A stretch of DNA of 64,000 nucleotides, taken from positions 62,001 through 126,000 of the forward strand of contig JAUCDD010000019.1 in the NCBI GenBank assembly GCA_034675505.1, read 5' to 3'. A program made the position numbers and the translations under genes. The notes below the pieces were generated by a model. It was not told the origin of the DNA. It did no database searches and worked only from the letters and a program-made list of their open reading frames with translations. Below are positions 1 to 10,218 of the stretch, piece by piece (position 1 is the first letter of the stretch; each line of letters begins with the position of its first letter). Origin of the DNA: Melaminivora sp034675505. GTDB lineage: Bacteria; Pseudomonadota; Gammaproteobacteria; Burkholderiales; Burkholderiaceae_C.

Positions 1-20
1 GGTAGCCAAGGAGAGCCTGC

Positions 21-158
21 ATGGACGTCACCACCCTGCGCATCGTGGCCACGCTGGCCTCGCTGGGCTGCTTTGTGGGTATCTGGGTCTGGGCCTGGCG
101 GCGCAGCAACCAGAGCCATTTCGATGAGGCAGCGCAGCTGCCCTTCGCCGAGGACTGA
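21..158 (+). CDS. ccoQ: cbb3-type cytochrome c oxidase subunit CcoQ
   Basis: Small membrane subunit (45 aa) of the high-affinity cbb3 terminal oxidase, thought to stabilise the complex in the inner membrane. The sequence shows one N-terminal membrane helix (about residues 6-25, rich in Leu, Val and Trp), then a basic WRRS patch and a short acidic tail ending in FAED, the usual CcoQ plan. A strong AAGGAG ribosome site lies 7 bases before the ATG. It sits 33 bases before ccoP, the standard N-O-Q-P order, so ccoN and ccoO should lie just left of the window. The call rests on position and topology because the family is poorly conserved. Confidence 0.85.
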   Translation: MDVTTLRIVATLASLGCFVGIWVWAWRRSNQSHFDEAAQLPFAED

Positions 159-191
159 GGGACTTGGTAAACACAACAAGAGAGAGAACCC

Positions 192-1106
192 ATGAGCGAT
201 TTCACCAGTAATTTCTGGTCCCTGTACGTGGCTGGCATCACCATCGCCGGCGTCGTCGCCTGCGGCCTGCTGCTGTGGCTCACTTCGCGCAAGAAGATCG
301 AGTCTGCGGCCGACAACACCACCGGCCACGTCTGGGACGAAGACCTGACCGAGATGAACAACCCCATGCCGCGCTGGTGGATGTGGCTGTTCGTGCTGAC
401 GCTGGTCTTCGGGGCCGGCTACCTGATCGCCTACCCGGGCCTGGGCACCTACAAGGGCCAGCTGGGCTGGACGCAGCTGGACGAATACCAGCGCGAAGTG
501 GCCGCGGGCAAGGCGGCGACCGACCCGGTCTATGCGCGCTTTGCCAGCATGACCACCGAGGAGCTGGCCAAGGATCCGGGCGCCATCGCGATCGGCGACC
601 GCCTGTTCATGAACAACTGCGCGCAGTGCCATGGCTCGGATGCGCGCGGCAGCAAGGGCTTTCCCAACCTGTCCGACAACGACTGGCTGCACGGCGGCAC
701 GCCCGAGAACATCCACACGACCATCCAGGATGGCCGCGTGGGCATCATGCCGCCGATGGCCGCTGCCGTGGGCTCGGCCGAGGACGTGCGCAATGTCGCC
801 CACTACGTGCTGAGCCTGTCGGGCAGCCCGCACGACTCGCTCAAGGCGTCGCTGGGCAAGGCCAAGTTCACCGCCTGCGCGGCCTGCCACGGCATGGACG
901 GCAAGGGCAACACGGCCCTGGGCGCGCCCAACCTGACCGACGACATCTGGCTGCACGGCTGGGGCGAAGCCGCCATCGTGAATATCATCAACAACGGCAA
1001 GACCAACGAGATGCCGGCGCAAAAGGACAAGCTGGACGCAGCCCAGATCAACGTGCTGACGGCCTACGTCTGGGGCCTGTCCAACAAGGCCGCTGCCGCC
1101 CGCTGA
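192..1106 (+). CDS. ccoP: cbb3-type cytochrome c oxidase diheme subunit III, CcoP
   Basis: Membrane-anchored diheme cytochrome c that passes electrons to the CcoO/CcoN core of the cbb3 oxidase, used for respiration at low oxygen. The 304 residues contain two N-terminal membrane helices (about 10-30 and 63-80), then two periplasmic cytochrome c domains. Heme-binding CxxCH motifs are at Cys143-His147 (CAQCH) and Cys229-His233 (CAACH), with distal methionines available in IMPPMA and NEMPAQ. Length is normal for the family. It is followed by ccoG and fixH, the maturation genes of this oxidase. AGAGAGAA lies just before the start codon. No truncation is seen. Confidence 0.97.
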   Translation: MSDFTSNFWSLYVAGITIAGVVACGLLLWLTSRKKIESAADNTTGHVWDEDLTEMNNPMPRWWMWLFVLTLVFGAGYLIAYPGLGTYKGQLGWTQLDEYQREVAAGKAATDPVYARFASMTTEELAKDPGAIAIGDRLFMNNCAQCHGSDARGSKGFPNLSDNDWLHGGTPENIHTTIQDGRVGIMPPMAAAVGSAEDVRNVAHYVLSLSGSPHDSLKASLGKAKFTACAACHGMDGKGNTALGAPNLTDDIWLHGWGEAAIVNIINNGKTNEMPAQKDKLDAAQINVLTAYVWGLSNKAAAAR

Positions 1107-1190
1107 CAGACAGGCAAGTGCCCGCTGCGCGGTCGCCAGGCTCCCTGCGGGACTGGCGGCCGCTCAGCCGTTTTCAAGGAAGCGCCGGCG

Positions 1191-2669
<1,479 letters not shown>

Positions 2670-2743
2670 CGCCGCGGCGCCGGGGCGGACGCGCTGCGCC
2701 GCTCCGGTCCTTGAGGCCCCAGCCGGGGCCGGGAGCCCACAGC

Positions 2744-3046
2744 ATGCCAAACACCCCTTCCCCCTCCGCCCCCGCCGCGCCGCAGCAGGGCGCGCCGTCA
2801 CTGCCCTGGTGGAAATACGGCCACGTCTGGCTGATCATCGCGGGCCCGGCCATCGTGGTCGTGGCCGGCTTCGTCACGCTCTGGCTGGCGGTACACGGCC
2901 AGGACCCCGTCATTGCCGAGGACTACTACCAGCGCGGCCTGGGCATCAACAAGACGCTGCGCGGCGAAACCCCGCAGGCCGGCATGCAGCCAGCGGTAAA
3001 GGGCCGCAACCATGCCGCGACCCCCGGCCGGGACCAGCCGCGCTGA
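2744..3046 (+). CDS. fixH: FixH family protein
   Basis: Single-span membrane protein (100 aa) of the FixH family, which accompanies CcoG in cbb3 oxidase maturation. After a Pro/Ala-rich start there is one membrane helix (about residues 30-52, around IAGPAIVVVAGFVTLW), then the characteristic DPVIAEDYYQRGLGIN segment found after the helix in FixH proteins. The ATG at 2744 was chosen because GGGAG lies 8 bases upstream; a TTG at 2711 is in frame but lacks a good site. The periplasmic part is shorter than in rhizobial FixH, which is usual in this family of bacteria. Confidence 0.88.
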   Translation: MPNTPSPSAPAAPQQGAPSLPWWKYGHVWLIIAGPAIVVVAGFVTLWLAVHGQDPVIAEDYYQRGLGINKTLRGETPQAGMQPAVKGRNHAATPGRDQPR

Positions 3047-3122
3047 CAGGACCTGGGGTGCGCCCACCTTTGCATGGGCCGGCCGTGGTGCTAGGCTTTG
3101 ATCCATCGCAAGGAGACTGTCG

Positions 3123-3410
3123 ATGTTGATGCAACGGATGATGTGGATTGCCTGGCCCGCCTTCTTGATGGCCGGCGTCATGGAAATGGTGGTGTTTGCC
3201 TTTGTCGATCCGGGGGCGCTGTATTGGTTTGACCAGCCCCTGCAGGTTTCCCGCGAGGGCATCTACACGATCGCCTTCTTCGTGTTCTGGGCGGTCCTGA
3301 TGGCCTGCAGCGCGCTGACCACCCTGCTGACGCTCTCGCCCTTCGAGATGAACCGCTGCCCGGTGCCCACGGGCGAGCGGCCCCTGGATTGCGCCAAGTA
3401 TTCCCTGTGA
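3123..3410 (+). CDS. small two-helix membrane protein, unknown function
   Basis: A 95-residue protein with two membrane helices (about residues 5-27 and 48-70) separated by a short loop with DPGALYWFDQP, and a tail with two cysteines (RCPVPTGERPLDCAKYSL). AAGGAG lies 8 bases before the ATG. It follows fixH on the same strand after 76 bases, so it may belong to the cbb3 oxidase operon or be its own unit. I do not recognise a named family. The tail cysteines could bind metal or form a disulfide, but nothing in the sequence decides this. Confidence 0.75.
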   Translation: MLMQRMMWIAWPAFLMAGVMEMVVFAFVDPGALYWFDQPLQVSREGIYTIAFFVFWAVLMACSALTTLLTLSPFEMNRCPVPTGERPLDCAKYSL

Positions 3411-3434
3411 AATTCCCTGCGCGGCAGCCTGCGG

Positions 3435-4526
3435 TCAGCCGCGTGCAATGGCGGCGGTGATGGCCTGGCCGACCTCTGCGGTGCCGGCCTGTCCCCCCAG
3501 GTCGGGCGTGCGCGGACCATCGCGCAGGACATGCTCGATGGCGCCCACGATGGCGTCGTGCGCGGCCCGGCCTGCGCCCTGGCCGTGGGTCAGGAAGTCC
3601 AGCATCAGCGCCCCCGACCAGATCATGGCGATGGGATTGGCGATCGCCTTGCCATAGATGTCCGGGGCCGAGCCATGCACCGGCTCGAACAGGCTGGGAA
3701 AGCGGCGCCCGGGGTTCAGGTTGGCGGATGGCGCAAGTCCTATGGTGCCCGTGGTCGCCGGGCCCAGGTCGCTCAGGATGTCGCCAAACAGGTTGGTCGC
3801 CGCCACGACGTCGAAGCGCTGCGGCTGCAACACGAAGCGCGCCGCCAGGATGTCGATGTGCTGCTTGTCCAGTGCCACGCCCGGGTGGCGCTGGGCCGCC
3901 TCGTCGGCCCGCTGGTCCCACCAGGGCATGCTGATGGCGATGCCGTTGCTCTTGGTGGCCAGGGTGACGTGGCGGCGCGGCCGGCTGGCCGCCAGCTCGA
4001 AGGCGAAATCCAGCAGCCGCTCGGCGCCCAGGCGTGAGAACACCGATTCCTGGATGACGAGCTCGCGCTCGGTGCCCTCGAACATCACGCCGCCCAGCGC
4101 GGTGTACTCGCCTTCGGTGTTCTCGCGCACCACCACGTAATCGATGTCGCCGGGCTTCCTGCCAGCCAGCGGACAGGGCACGCCCTCGAACAGGCGAACG
4201 GGGCGCAGGTTGATGTACTGGTCGAACTCGCGGCGGAATTTCAGCAGCGAACCCCACAGCGACACATGGTCGGGCACCGTGGCCGGCCAGCCCACGGCAC
4301 CGAAGTAGATCGCATCCATGCCGGACAGTTGGGCTTTCCAGTCGGCCGGCATCATCTGGCCGTGCTGGCGGTAGTAGTCGCAATGCGCCCAGTCGAAGCT
4401 GTGCCACTGCAGCTCGATGCCAAAGCGCCCGGCGGCGGCTTGCACCGCCCGCAGGCCCTCGGGCATGACCTCGCGGCCGATGCCGTCGCCGGCAAGCACG
4501 GCAATGTGGAAGATGCGTTGCTGCAT
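3435..4526 (-). CDS. tartrate dehydrogenase / isopropylmalate-type decarboxylating dehydrogenase
   Basis: NAD-dependent, metal-requiring beta-decarboxylating dehydrogenase of the isocitrate/isopropylmalate family; the closest pattern is tartrate or D-malate dehydrogenase (TtuC/DmlA). The protein is 363 aa. It starts with the GDGIG nucleotide-fold motif at residues 13-17, then GWPATVPDHVSLWGSLL and NLRPVRL substrate-loop segments typical of TtuC, VVRENTEGEY, the catalytic TKSN region, NLFGDILSDL metal-binding aspartates, and EPVHGSAPDIYGK near the C-terminus. AGGAG precedes the ATG at 4526; the same frame runs open far upstream but overlaps yqeY. Substrate (tartrate, D-malate or a relative) cannot be settled from sequence. 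It lies downstream of yqeY on the same strand. Confidence 0.88.
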   Translation of the reverse strand: MQQRIFHIAVLAGDGIGREVMPEGLRAVQAAAGRFGIELQWHSFDWAHCDYYRQHGQMMPADWKAQLSGMDAIYFGAVGWPATVPDHVSLWGSLLKFRREFDQYINLRPVRLFEGVPCPLAGRKPGDIDYVVVRENTEGEYTALGGVMFEGTERELVIQESVFSRLGAERLLDFAFELAASRPRRHVTLATKSNGIAISMPWWDQRADEAAQRHPGVALDKQHIDILAARFVLQPQRFDVVAATNLFGDILSDLGPATTGTIGLAPSANLNPGRRFPSLFEPVHGSAPDIYGKAIANPIAMIWSGALMLDFLTHGQGAGRAAHDAIVGAIEHVLRDGPRTPDLGGQAGTAEVGQAITAAIARG

Positions 4527-4561
4527 GGCGGGCTCCTGCGGGTTGGGATGGGGCAGGGGGG

Positions 4562-5008
4562 TCAGCCCGCCAGCGCCGCCTTGACGGCGGCCGACACCAG
4601 CGCCATCTCGGCCTTGCCGCCCAGGGCCGCCTTGGCCGCTGCCATGACCTGGCCCATGGCGGCCGGCCCGGTGGCCCCGGTCTCGGCCACGATGGCGCGC
4701 ACCGCCGCCTCGACCTCGGCCGCGGACAGGCGCGCGGGCAGGTAGGCCTGCAGCACGGCCGCTTCCGCCTTTTCCTGGTCGGCCAGGTCCTGGCGGCCGG
4801 CGGCCTCGAAGGCCGCGATGCTGTCCTTGCGCTGCTTGAGCAGCTTGTCCAGGATTGCCACCACGGCGGCGTCGTCGAGCTCTATGCGCTCGTCCACTTC
4901 GCGCTGCTTGATCGCCGCCTGCAGCAGGCGGATGGTGCCAAGGCGGGTTGCCTCCCTGGCGCGCATGGCGCTCTTCATGTCTTCGGTGATCTGGTTTTTC
5001 AGGCTCAT
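4562..5008 (-). CDS. yqeY: GatB/YqeY domain-containing protein
   Basis: 148-residue all-helical protein of the YqeY family, related to the tail domain of the amidotransferase subunit GatB; a role with aminoacyl-tRNA is suspected but not proven. The sequence shows the family start (MSLKNQITEDMKSAMRAR), the TRLGTIRLL helix, the KQRKDSI segment, and a C-terminal ATGPAAMGQVMAAAK region resembling the GatB tail. It follows rpsU on the same strand across a clear terminator, a gene pair often found together in proteobacteria. Complete; the ribosome site is weak. Confidence 0.93.
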   Translation of the reverse strand: MSLKNQITEDMKSAMRAREATRLGTIRLLQAAIKQREVDERIELDDAAVVAILDKLLKQRKDSIAAFEAAGRQDLADQEKAEAAVLQAYLPARLSAAEVEAAVRAIVAETGATGPAAMGQVMAAAKAALGGKAEMALVSAAVKAALAG

Positions 5009-5037
5009 GGTCAGGCTTTGCAGGGGAGTGGAAAAAC

Positions 5038-5074
5038 AAAAAACCCGCGCTCGGCGTCCCTGGCGCGGGTTTTT
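5038..5074 (-). terminator. intrinsic terminator between rpsU and yqeY
   Basis: The arms CCCGCGC (5044-5050) and GCGCGGG (5063-5069) form a perfect 7-bp stem, flanked by six A on the left and five T on the right. It can act on both strands. On the minus strand it ends the rpsU transcript, perhaps letting only part of transcription into yqeY. Confidence 0.85.
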
Positions 5075-5107
5075 CAGTGGGGCGTCTGGAGGAACGCCGC
5101 AGCCGGA

Positions 5108-5320
5108 TCAGTACAGCTTCTTGGGCAGCTGCATGCTGCGCACGCGCTTGTAGTGGCGCTTGACGGCGGCGGCCTTCTTGCGCTTGCGCTCTGCGGTGGG
5201 CTTTTCGTAGAACTCGCGCGCGCGCAGGTCGGTCAGCAGGCCGAGCTTCTCGATGGTGCGCTTGAAGCGGCGCAGGGCCACGTCAAAGGGTTCGTTCTCT
5301 TTTACACGGATGGTGGTCAT
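5108..5320 (-). CDS. rpsU: 30S ribosomal protein S21
   Basis: Small-subunit ribosomal protein bS21 (70 aa), needed for efficient translation initiation. The sequence has the family opening ([21 protein letters not shown]), the EKLGLL helix, [15 protein letters not shown] and a strongly basic tail ending LPKKLY. Length is exactly usual. A longer in-frame extension to 5440 exists but the conserved S21 start is the ATG at 5320, with GGAAA upstream. It is followed by a terminator and yqeY. Confidence 0.98.
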
Positions 5321-5448
5321 CAGCTGAAATTTTCCAAAGGGTTGCCGCTTGCATGCCGCAGGGAAGATCGGGCCCGGCGGCGGCGCGCAGCGTGTTTGCC
5401 CGTCTCTAACTAGTATTGGCCGACGGGCGTCTGCCAGCAAAGCCGAAG

Positions 5449-5454
5449 ATTATA
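5449..5454 (-). promoter_or_regulatory. candidate -10 element for rpsU
   Basis: Read on the minus strand this is a perfect TATAAT, about 130 bases before the rpsU start codon. No strong -35 is seen at the right distance, so the call rests on the -10 match and the absence of other genes between. Confidence 0.4.
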
Positions 5455-5525
5455 GCGTGCTCGCAAAGCTTTGCACCTGGCCGCATCACGCCTGCGGCGC
5501 GCCTGGCGGCCGGGTGGAAAAAAAA

Positions 5526-5537
5526 GAACGGTCGTTC
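5526..5537. promoter_or_regulatory. palindrome GAACGGTCGTTC, possible repressor operator
   Basis: Inverted repeat GAACG-GT-CGTTC of the size bound by TetR-type repressors, about 90 bases before the M66 protease start and 72 bases upstream of the rpsU -10. A near copy (GCACGATCGTTC) lies before etfB at 36518. No regulator gene is adjacent. Confidence 0.35.
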
Positions 5538-5629
5538 GAAAATGAATGTTACAAGCCCCCGCGGCGGCCCGGCTTTGGCAACCGGTTTCCTAAAATCGCG
5601 GGTCTTGCATTTATCCACGATCGTTTCTC

Positions 5630-8600
5630 ATGGTTTCAACCCCACTGGGTCGCCTTACCGGGCTGATCCTGGCTGCTGCTTCCCTAGGCGGATGCGGCGG
5701 CGGTTCTTCCGATGGCGCCACCCTCACGCCGCAGCCCACGCCTCCCGGCAGCATCGCCCCGGATACCTCCACCCCTCCGGTGACGCCGGAACTGCCTGAC
5801 CAGCCGCAGCAGCCCGACCCGGCCAGCCGCCGCAGCCGCCGGCGCCTTCCGAGCCCGCCCCGCCTCCTGGCAACGGCTCGGCACCGGGGCCCCTGCCGGC
5901 GCCTGTGCCGACACCTGCGCCCGCGCCCGCCCCAGGCCTGGGCCAGGCTCCGGGGCCGTGGCCCCATCCTGGGCCAACGCCCGCACCAGCGCCAACCCCG
6001 GCACCGGCCCCAACGCCCGCCCCACCGCGCCCGCGCCAGCGCCAACCCCTGCACCGGCTCCAACGCCTGCACCGGCGCCAACGCCTGCACCGTCACCAAC
6101 GCGCCGCTCCGGCTCCGCTGGGCCCCAACGCCCGCGCCGGCTCCGACGCCTGCACCAGCGCCAACCCCCCCCCCCCCCCCCCCCCCCCGCCCCCCCCCCG
6201 CCCCCCCGCGCCGGCTCCAACCCCTGCACCGGCTCCGACACCCGCCCCGGCTCCGCCCCCCCCGCTCCCGGCAAGACCTACCCGGAGCCCGTCGGCGCGA
6301 AGTATTCGCCCCTCACGGCGCGCTCCTTCTACGACCGGGACGCCTCCGGCAACGCGCGCGCGGTGCGCAACGACCTGGGCGGATCGCTGCCCGGCATGGT
6401 GCAGTTCGCCCAGAACCACACGGTGGACCCCTCGGGCAACGAAGCGCGGCAGATGCCCCGGCTGGCGGCGCAGCGCGAGGCGCTGGTGCTGATCACGCCC
6501 GACCCGGCGCTGGGCGAGATCGATTCCCTGCAGGTCACCGCCACGCTGAACGGCCAGACCCAGGGCACCTTCGCGCTGCGCCACCCCAACGACATCCCGC
6601 GCTCCGACTACGCCAATACCGACGGGCGGCCCGACTACGTGTATTCCGCCCGCGCCTGGACGGGCGTGCTGCCCTGGAACTGGGTGCAGCCGGGGCTGGA
6701 GCTGCGCGTGAGTGATCCGCGCGGGCGCACGGGCATGCTGCGCGCCAGCGCCATCGACTTCGGCGCGGCCGCCGAGCTGGTGGTGCAAAGCGTGCGCCTG
6801 GGCATGCTCACCGACCCGGAGGTCAACAACAGCGGCAAGCACTGGTTCCGCAGCAACCCCACGGAGGCGGCGAGCGATTATTTCCAGACCATCCCTGCCG
6901 CCCGCATCACCGCCAGCTATTACGAGGACGTGCGCCTGTCCCGGGTCATGGTCGCCACGGGCGTGATCTACGACAGCAAAAGCGCCACCAATGGCGACGT
7001 GTACAGCGGCGACATGCGCGAGAACACGGGCAAGTCCACCTTCAGCGTGGGCATCAACCTGGCCAACTGGGGCGTGACCAGCTCGGGCATGCAATCGCAG
7101 GAGCAGCCGCAGGTGACCGAGAGCGCGGTCATCCACCATGCGCGCGGCGCCTACGCCAACGGCGTGGTCGAGCACGGCCTGAGCGGCGGCAACAGCATCC
7201 TGACGCTGAGCACCAGCCGCGGCAACGAGTTCAGCCACGAGATCGGCCACCACTACGGCATAGGCCACTATCCCGGCCAGAACGGCAGCGACATGTTCTG
7301 GACCAGCCACCACCACGACAGCGGCTGGGGCTACATCGGCTATCGCAAGCGCATGCGCGCCGGCATCCACTGGAAGGCGGCGAAAGACGCCAACCTGGCC
7401 AGCCCGCTGCTGCTGGACGACACCTACCGCTTTGCCGAGGACGCCATGTCCGGCGGCAATTTCGCCAGCAGCCTGTCCAACTACACGCACTACACCGGCT
7501 ACAGCACCAAGAACTGGATCCAGCCGCACATGAACCGGGCGGTGTTCGCGCCGGATTCGCAGACGGGCTACCGGAAGTGGAATGTGGCCACCCGCGCCAT
7601 GGAGCCGTTCGCCCCGCCGGTGCCCAACTCCGGCAACGTCTGGTACAACAGCGCGACCAAGGTCTTTGCCAAGCCGCGCCTGTTCGGCGTGCCGGTCTGG
7701 ACGCTGCTGGGCGGCTACGACCCGGACACCGGCAACGCGCTGATCTACCCGGCGCTGCGCGGCAACTGGGGCAACGTCTTCGACCTGCCGCAGGCTGCGG
7801 TGGCGGCGGGCGAGCCGCGCCAGTGCTGGCTGAACGTGGCCTTTGCCAATGGCAGCCAGCAGCGCATCGCGCTGGCGGGCAAGCGCATGCAGACCAACCT
7901 GGTCAACAAGCTGCACGTGAACCTGGCGCAGGGCGAGCAACCCGTGCAGGCCAGGCTGCTGTGCCAGGCCCCCGGCCAGCAGGCGCAGGAGCTGTACAGC
8001 CTGGCCATCCCGCAGGGCCTGCCTGCCATGCCGGCGCCGGCCATCGTTGGCAAGGACGCCGGCTACAGCGCCCTGCGCCAGGTCGAGCTGCCGCGCCTGG
8101 ACGCGGCGCTGCAGGCCCTGGCAGGCAAGAAGATGCCCAACCTGTCCGGCGACGGGCTGCTGCTGTATGAGAGCTGGGGCGCAGACACGCAAGGCCTGTC
8201 GCCCGCGGCGCGCAACGAGCTGGCGCGCTACGCCCAGCAGCAGCAGCAGGGCCTGCGCCTGAACCGCTGGATCGCGGCCTATGCCGCCGACCTGGACGCG
8301 GGCGTGCCGGCGGCGCAAGGCGCCTTGATGCAGTTCCTGCAGACCCTGGGGCTGGATGCGCAGCCCGTCATTCCGGCGGGCACGAGCATGGCCATGGCCA
8401 ACGGCAACTGCATCCAGAAGGTGGGCAACGACGTGCGGGTGGCCGGCAAGGCCCTGTGCCAGGGCGGGGCCAGCGAGGCCTGGGTGCTGGACGGGCGCGG
8501 CAGCATCCGCAGCCGCGCCGACCTGGGCCAGTGCCTGACCGACCAGGGCGGCAGCAGTGCCGTCCGGCTCACGCCGTGCGACGTGCGCAACGACGCCCAG

Positions 8601-8849
8601 GTCTGGGACACCAGCACCCCCCGGCGCATTGCGCGCGGCGGACGCTGCCTGGACCTGAACGGCGGCTACCTGACCAACAACGTCGGCACCCTGATCACGT
8701 ACGGCTGCTCGGGCGGCGGCAACCAGCAGTGGGGCGGCCTGGTGGCCAGCGACGCACCGGCGCTGTCCTTCGTCACCGGCGACGCCGTGCGCAGGCTGGA
8801 GAGCGCGGTGGCGGCCAGCGCAACGCGCGCACCGGCGCGGGGCCGCTGA
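5630..8849 (+). pseudogene. M66-family (StcE/dictomallein-like) metalloprotease lipoprotein, out of frame in its linker
   Basis: Probable secreted zinc protease that cleaves glycoproteins such as mucins. The start encodes a lipoprotein signal with lipobox LGGC (Cys22), then a Ser/Thr/Pro linker. The catalytic part (frame of 6265-8849) has HEIGHHYGIGH encoded at 7236-7268, the HExxHxxGxxH zinc motif in the sequence style of peptidase family M66. The C-terminal end (about 8380-8740) has Cys pairs and QVWD/QQWG repeats of a ricin-type lectin domain. The linker carries PTPAPAP repeats in all three frames by turns and a run of 24 C at 6165-6188. Start and catalytic part are one base out of phase; losing one C (or gaining two) would give one open frame of 1,072 codons plus stop. 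It may be phase-variable, a pseudogene, or a sequencing error in the C tract. Confidence 0.75.
6165..6207 (+). repeat. poly-C tract (24 C, G, 10 C, G, 7 C) inside the M66 linker
   Basis: A run of 24 C at 6165-6188, one G, 10 C at 6190-6199, one G, then 7 C. Homopolymers this long change length easily by slipped-strand pairing, and are also hard to sequence. It lies where coding phase is lost between the lipoprotein signal and the catalytic domain. Confidence 0.95.
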
Positions 8850-8907
8850 CCCGCAAAGGGCAGCGCCGGCCAGCGCTGCCCCTGCTGCCGGCCTGGCCGG
8901 CGCTCAC

Positions 8908-10155
8908 TCAGCCCGGCGCGCCGGCCGGCAGCGCCTGCGCGCACGCGGCGGCGCTGGCCCAGGCCCACTGGAAGTTGTAGCCGCCCAGCCAGCCGGTGAT
9001 GTCCACCACCTCGCCGATGAAGTACAGCCCCGGCTGCGCCTTGCTCTGCAGGCTGTGCTGCGACAGCGCGCGCGTGTCCACGCCGCCCAGGGTCACCTCG
9101 GCCTTGCGGTAGCCCTCGGTGCCGGTGGGCGTCAAGGCCCAGCGGCCCAGCTGCTCGGCCAGGCGAGCCAGGGCCTTGTCGCTGGCCTCGTTGATGGGGC
9201 GCTGCCAGTCGGCGCTCTGGCCGGCCCAGGTGTCGGCCAGCCGCGCCGGCACCAGCGCGGCCAGCTCATTGGCGATGCGTTTCTTCGAGCGCGCCTTGGC
9301 CTGGGCCAGCGTGGCCGGCAGGTCCACGCCCGGGGCCAGGTCGATGGCGATGGGAGTGCCCGGCTGCCAGTAGCTGGAAATCTGCAGCACGGCCGGCCCC
9401 GACAGGCCGCGGTGCGTGAACAGCAGGTCCTCGTGGAAGCTGGTGCGGCTTTTCCTGGTTCCGGTGCTGATCGCCACCGGCAAGGCCAGCCCGGCGAGCT
9501 GCCCGTAGGGCGCCCAGGCCTCGCCATCAAACGTGAGCGGGACCAGGCCGGGGCGCTGCGCCACCAGCGGCAGGCCGAATTGCTGGGCGATGCGGTAGCC
9601 GAAGTCACTGGCGCCGATCTTGGGAATCGACAGGCCGCCCGTGGCAATCACCAGGCTGGTCGCCCGCACCGGCCCCCGGTCGGTATTGATTTCATAGCAA
9701 GAAGCCGGCTCCCCGCGCCGGCAGGAGGGCGAAAACACCACATTTGCCACGCTGCAGGGCTGCCAGCGCTCGACGCGCCCGTCCGCGCACTCGGCCAACA
9801 GCATGGCGATGAGGTCTTCGGCCGAGCGGTCGCAAAACAGCTGGCCCTTGTGCTTCTCGTGGAAGGCGATGCCGTGCCGGCGCACCAGGGCGATGAAGTC
9901 CTGCGGCATGTAGCGCTGCAGCGCCGAGCGTGCGAACTGCGGGTTGGCGCCGACGAAGTGGCGCTGCGGCGCCTGCGCGTCCAGGTCCTGGTTGGTGAAA
10001 TTGCAGCGCCCGCCGCCGGAGATGCGGATTTTCTCGGCCACGCGCTCGCTGTGGTCTATCAGCAGCACCTTGAGGCCGCGCTGGCCGGCCCGGGCAGCGC
10101 AAAACAGGCCGGCGGCGCCGGCACCGACGATGACGACGTCGAACTCAAGGGACAT
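8908..10155 (-). CDS. NAD(P)/FAD-dependent oxidoreductase, HI0933/BaiN-like flavoprotein
   Basis: 415-residue flavoprotein of the HI0933 (YhiN) family; the cellular substrate is unknown for most members. The N-terminus has the dinucleotide-binding GAGAAGLFCA motif (about residues 11-20), then ERVAEKIRISGGGRCNFTN, the family signature for FAD binding. ATGGLSIPKIGASDFGY marks the second half, and the C-terminus has GYRKAEVTLGGVD and GLYFIGEVVDITGWLGGYNFQWAWASA, which closes the FAD site. The ATG at 10155 begins the family's MSLEFDVVIVG; an in-frame TTG at 10170 would add five residues. The gene stands between the protease and a periplasmic binding protein on the opposite strand from the protease. 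Confidence 0.93.
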   Translation of the reverse strand: MSLEFDVVIVGAGAAGLFCAARAGQRGLKVLLIDHSERVAEKIRISGGGRCNFTNQDLDAQAPQRHFVGANPQFARSALQRYMPQDFIALVRRHGIAFHEKHKGQLFCDRSAEDLIAMLLAECADGRVERWQPCSVANVVFSPSCRRGEPASCYEINTDRGPVRATSLVIATGGLSIPKIGASDFGYRIAQQFGLPLVAQRPGLVPLTFDGEAWAPYGQLAGLALPVAISTGTRKSRTSFHEDLLFTHRGLSGPAVLQISSYWQPGTPIAIDLAPGVDLPATLAQAKARSKKRIANELAALVPARLADTWAGQSADWQRPINEASDKALARLAEQLGRWALTPTGTEGYRKAEVTLGGVDTRALSQHSLQSKAQPGLYFIGEVVDITGWLGGYNFQWAWASAAACAQALPAGAPG

Positions 10156-10218
10156 GGCAGGGGGCGGCAAAAAACGGGGCGGCCATTGTCGCCCAGGCGC
10201 CGGCGCGCCCCTTGCTGC

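Larger units (their letters stand above)
5321..5629. other. intergenic region between rpsU and the M66 protease gene
   Basis: 309 bases with no supported gene. It holds a likely minus-strand promoter element for rpsU (TATAAT read on the minus strand, 5449-5454) and a palindrome GAACGGTCGTTC (5526-5537) next to an A-rich run, listed separately. The stretch before 5630 is relatively AT-rich and probably carries the protease promoter, but no convincing -35/-10 pair was found on the plus strand. Confidence 0.6.

Noticed and set aside
5905..6492. Separate proline-rich small protein in the M66 linker
   Set aside because: It is one of three open frames of the same low-complexity linker and has no start signal of its own; better explained as part of the protease gene.
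6093..8318. Long minus-strand frame across the M66 protease gene
   Set aside because: It mirrors the catalytic region, and its composition (Ala/Gly/Val/His-rich, no motifs) is that of an antisense shadow. The plus strand has the zinc motif and lectin repeats.
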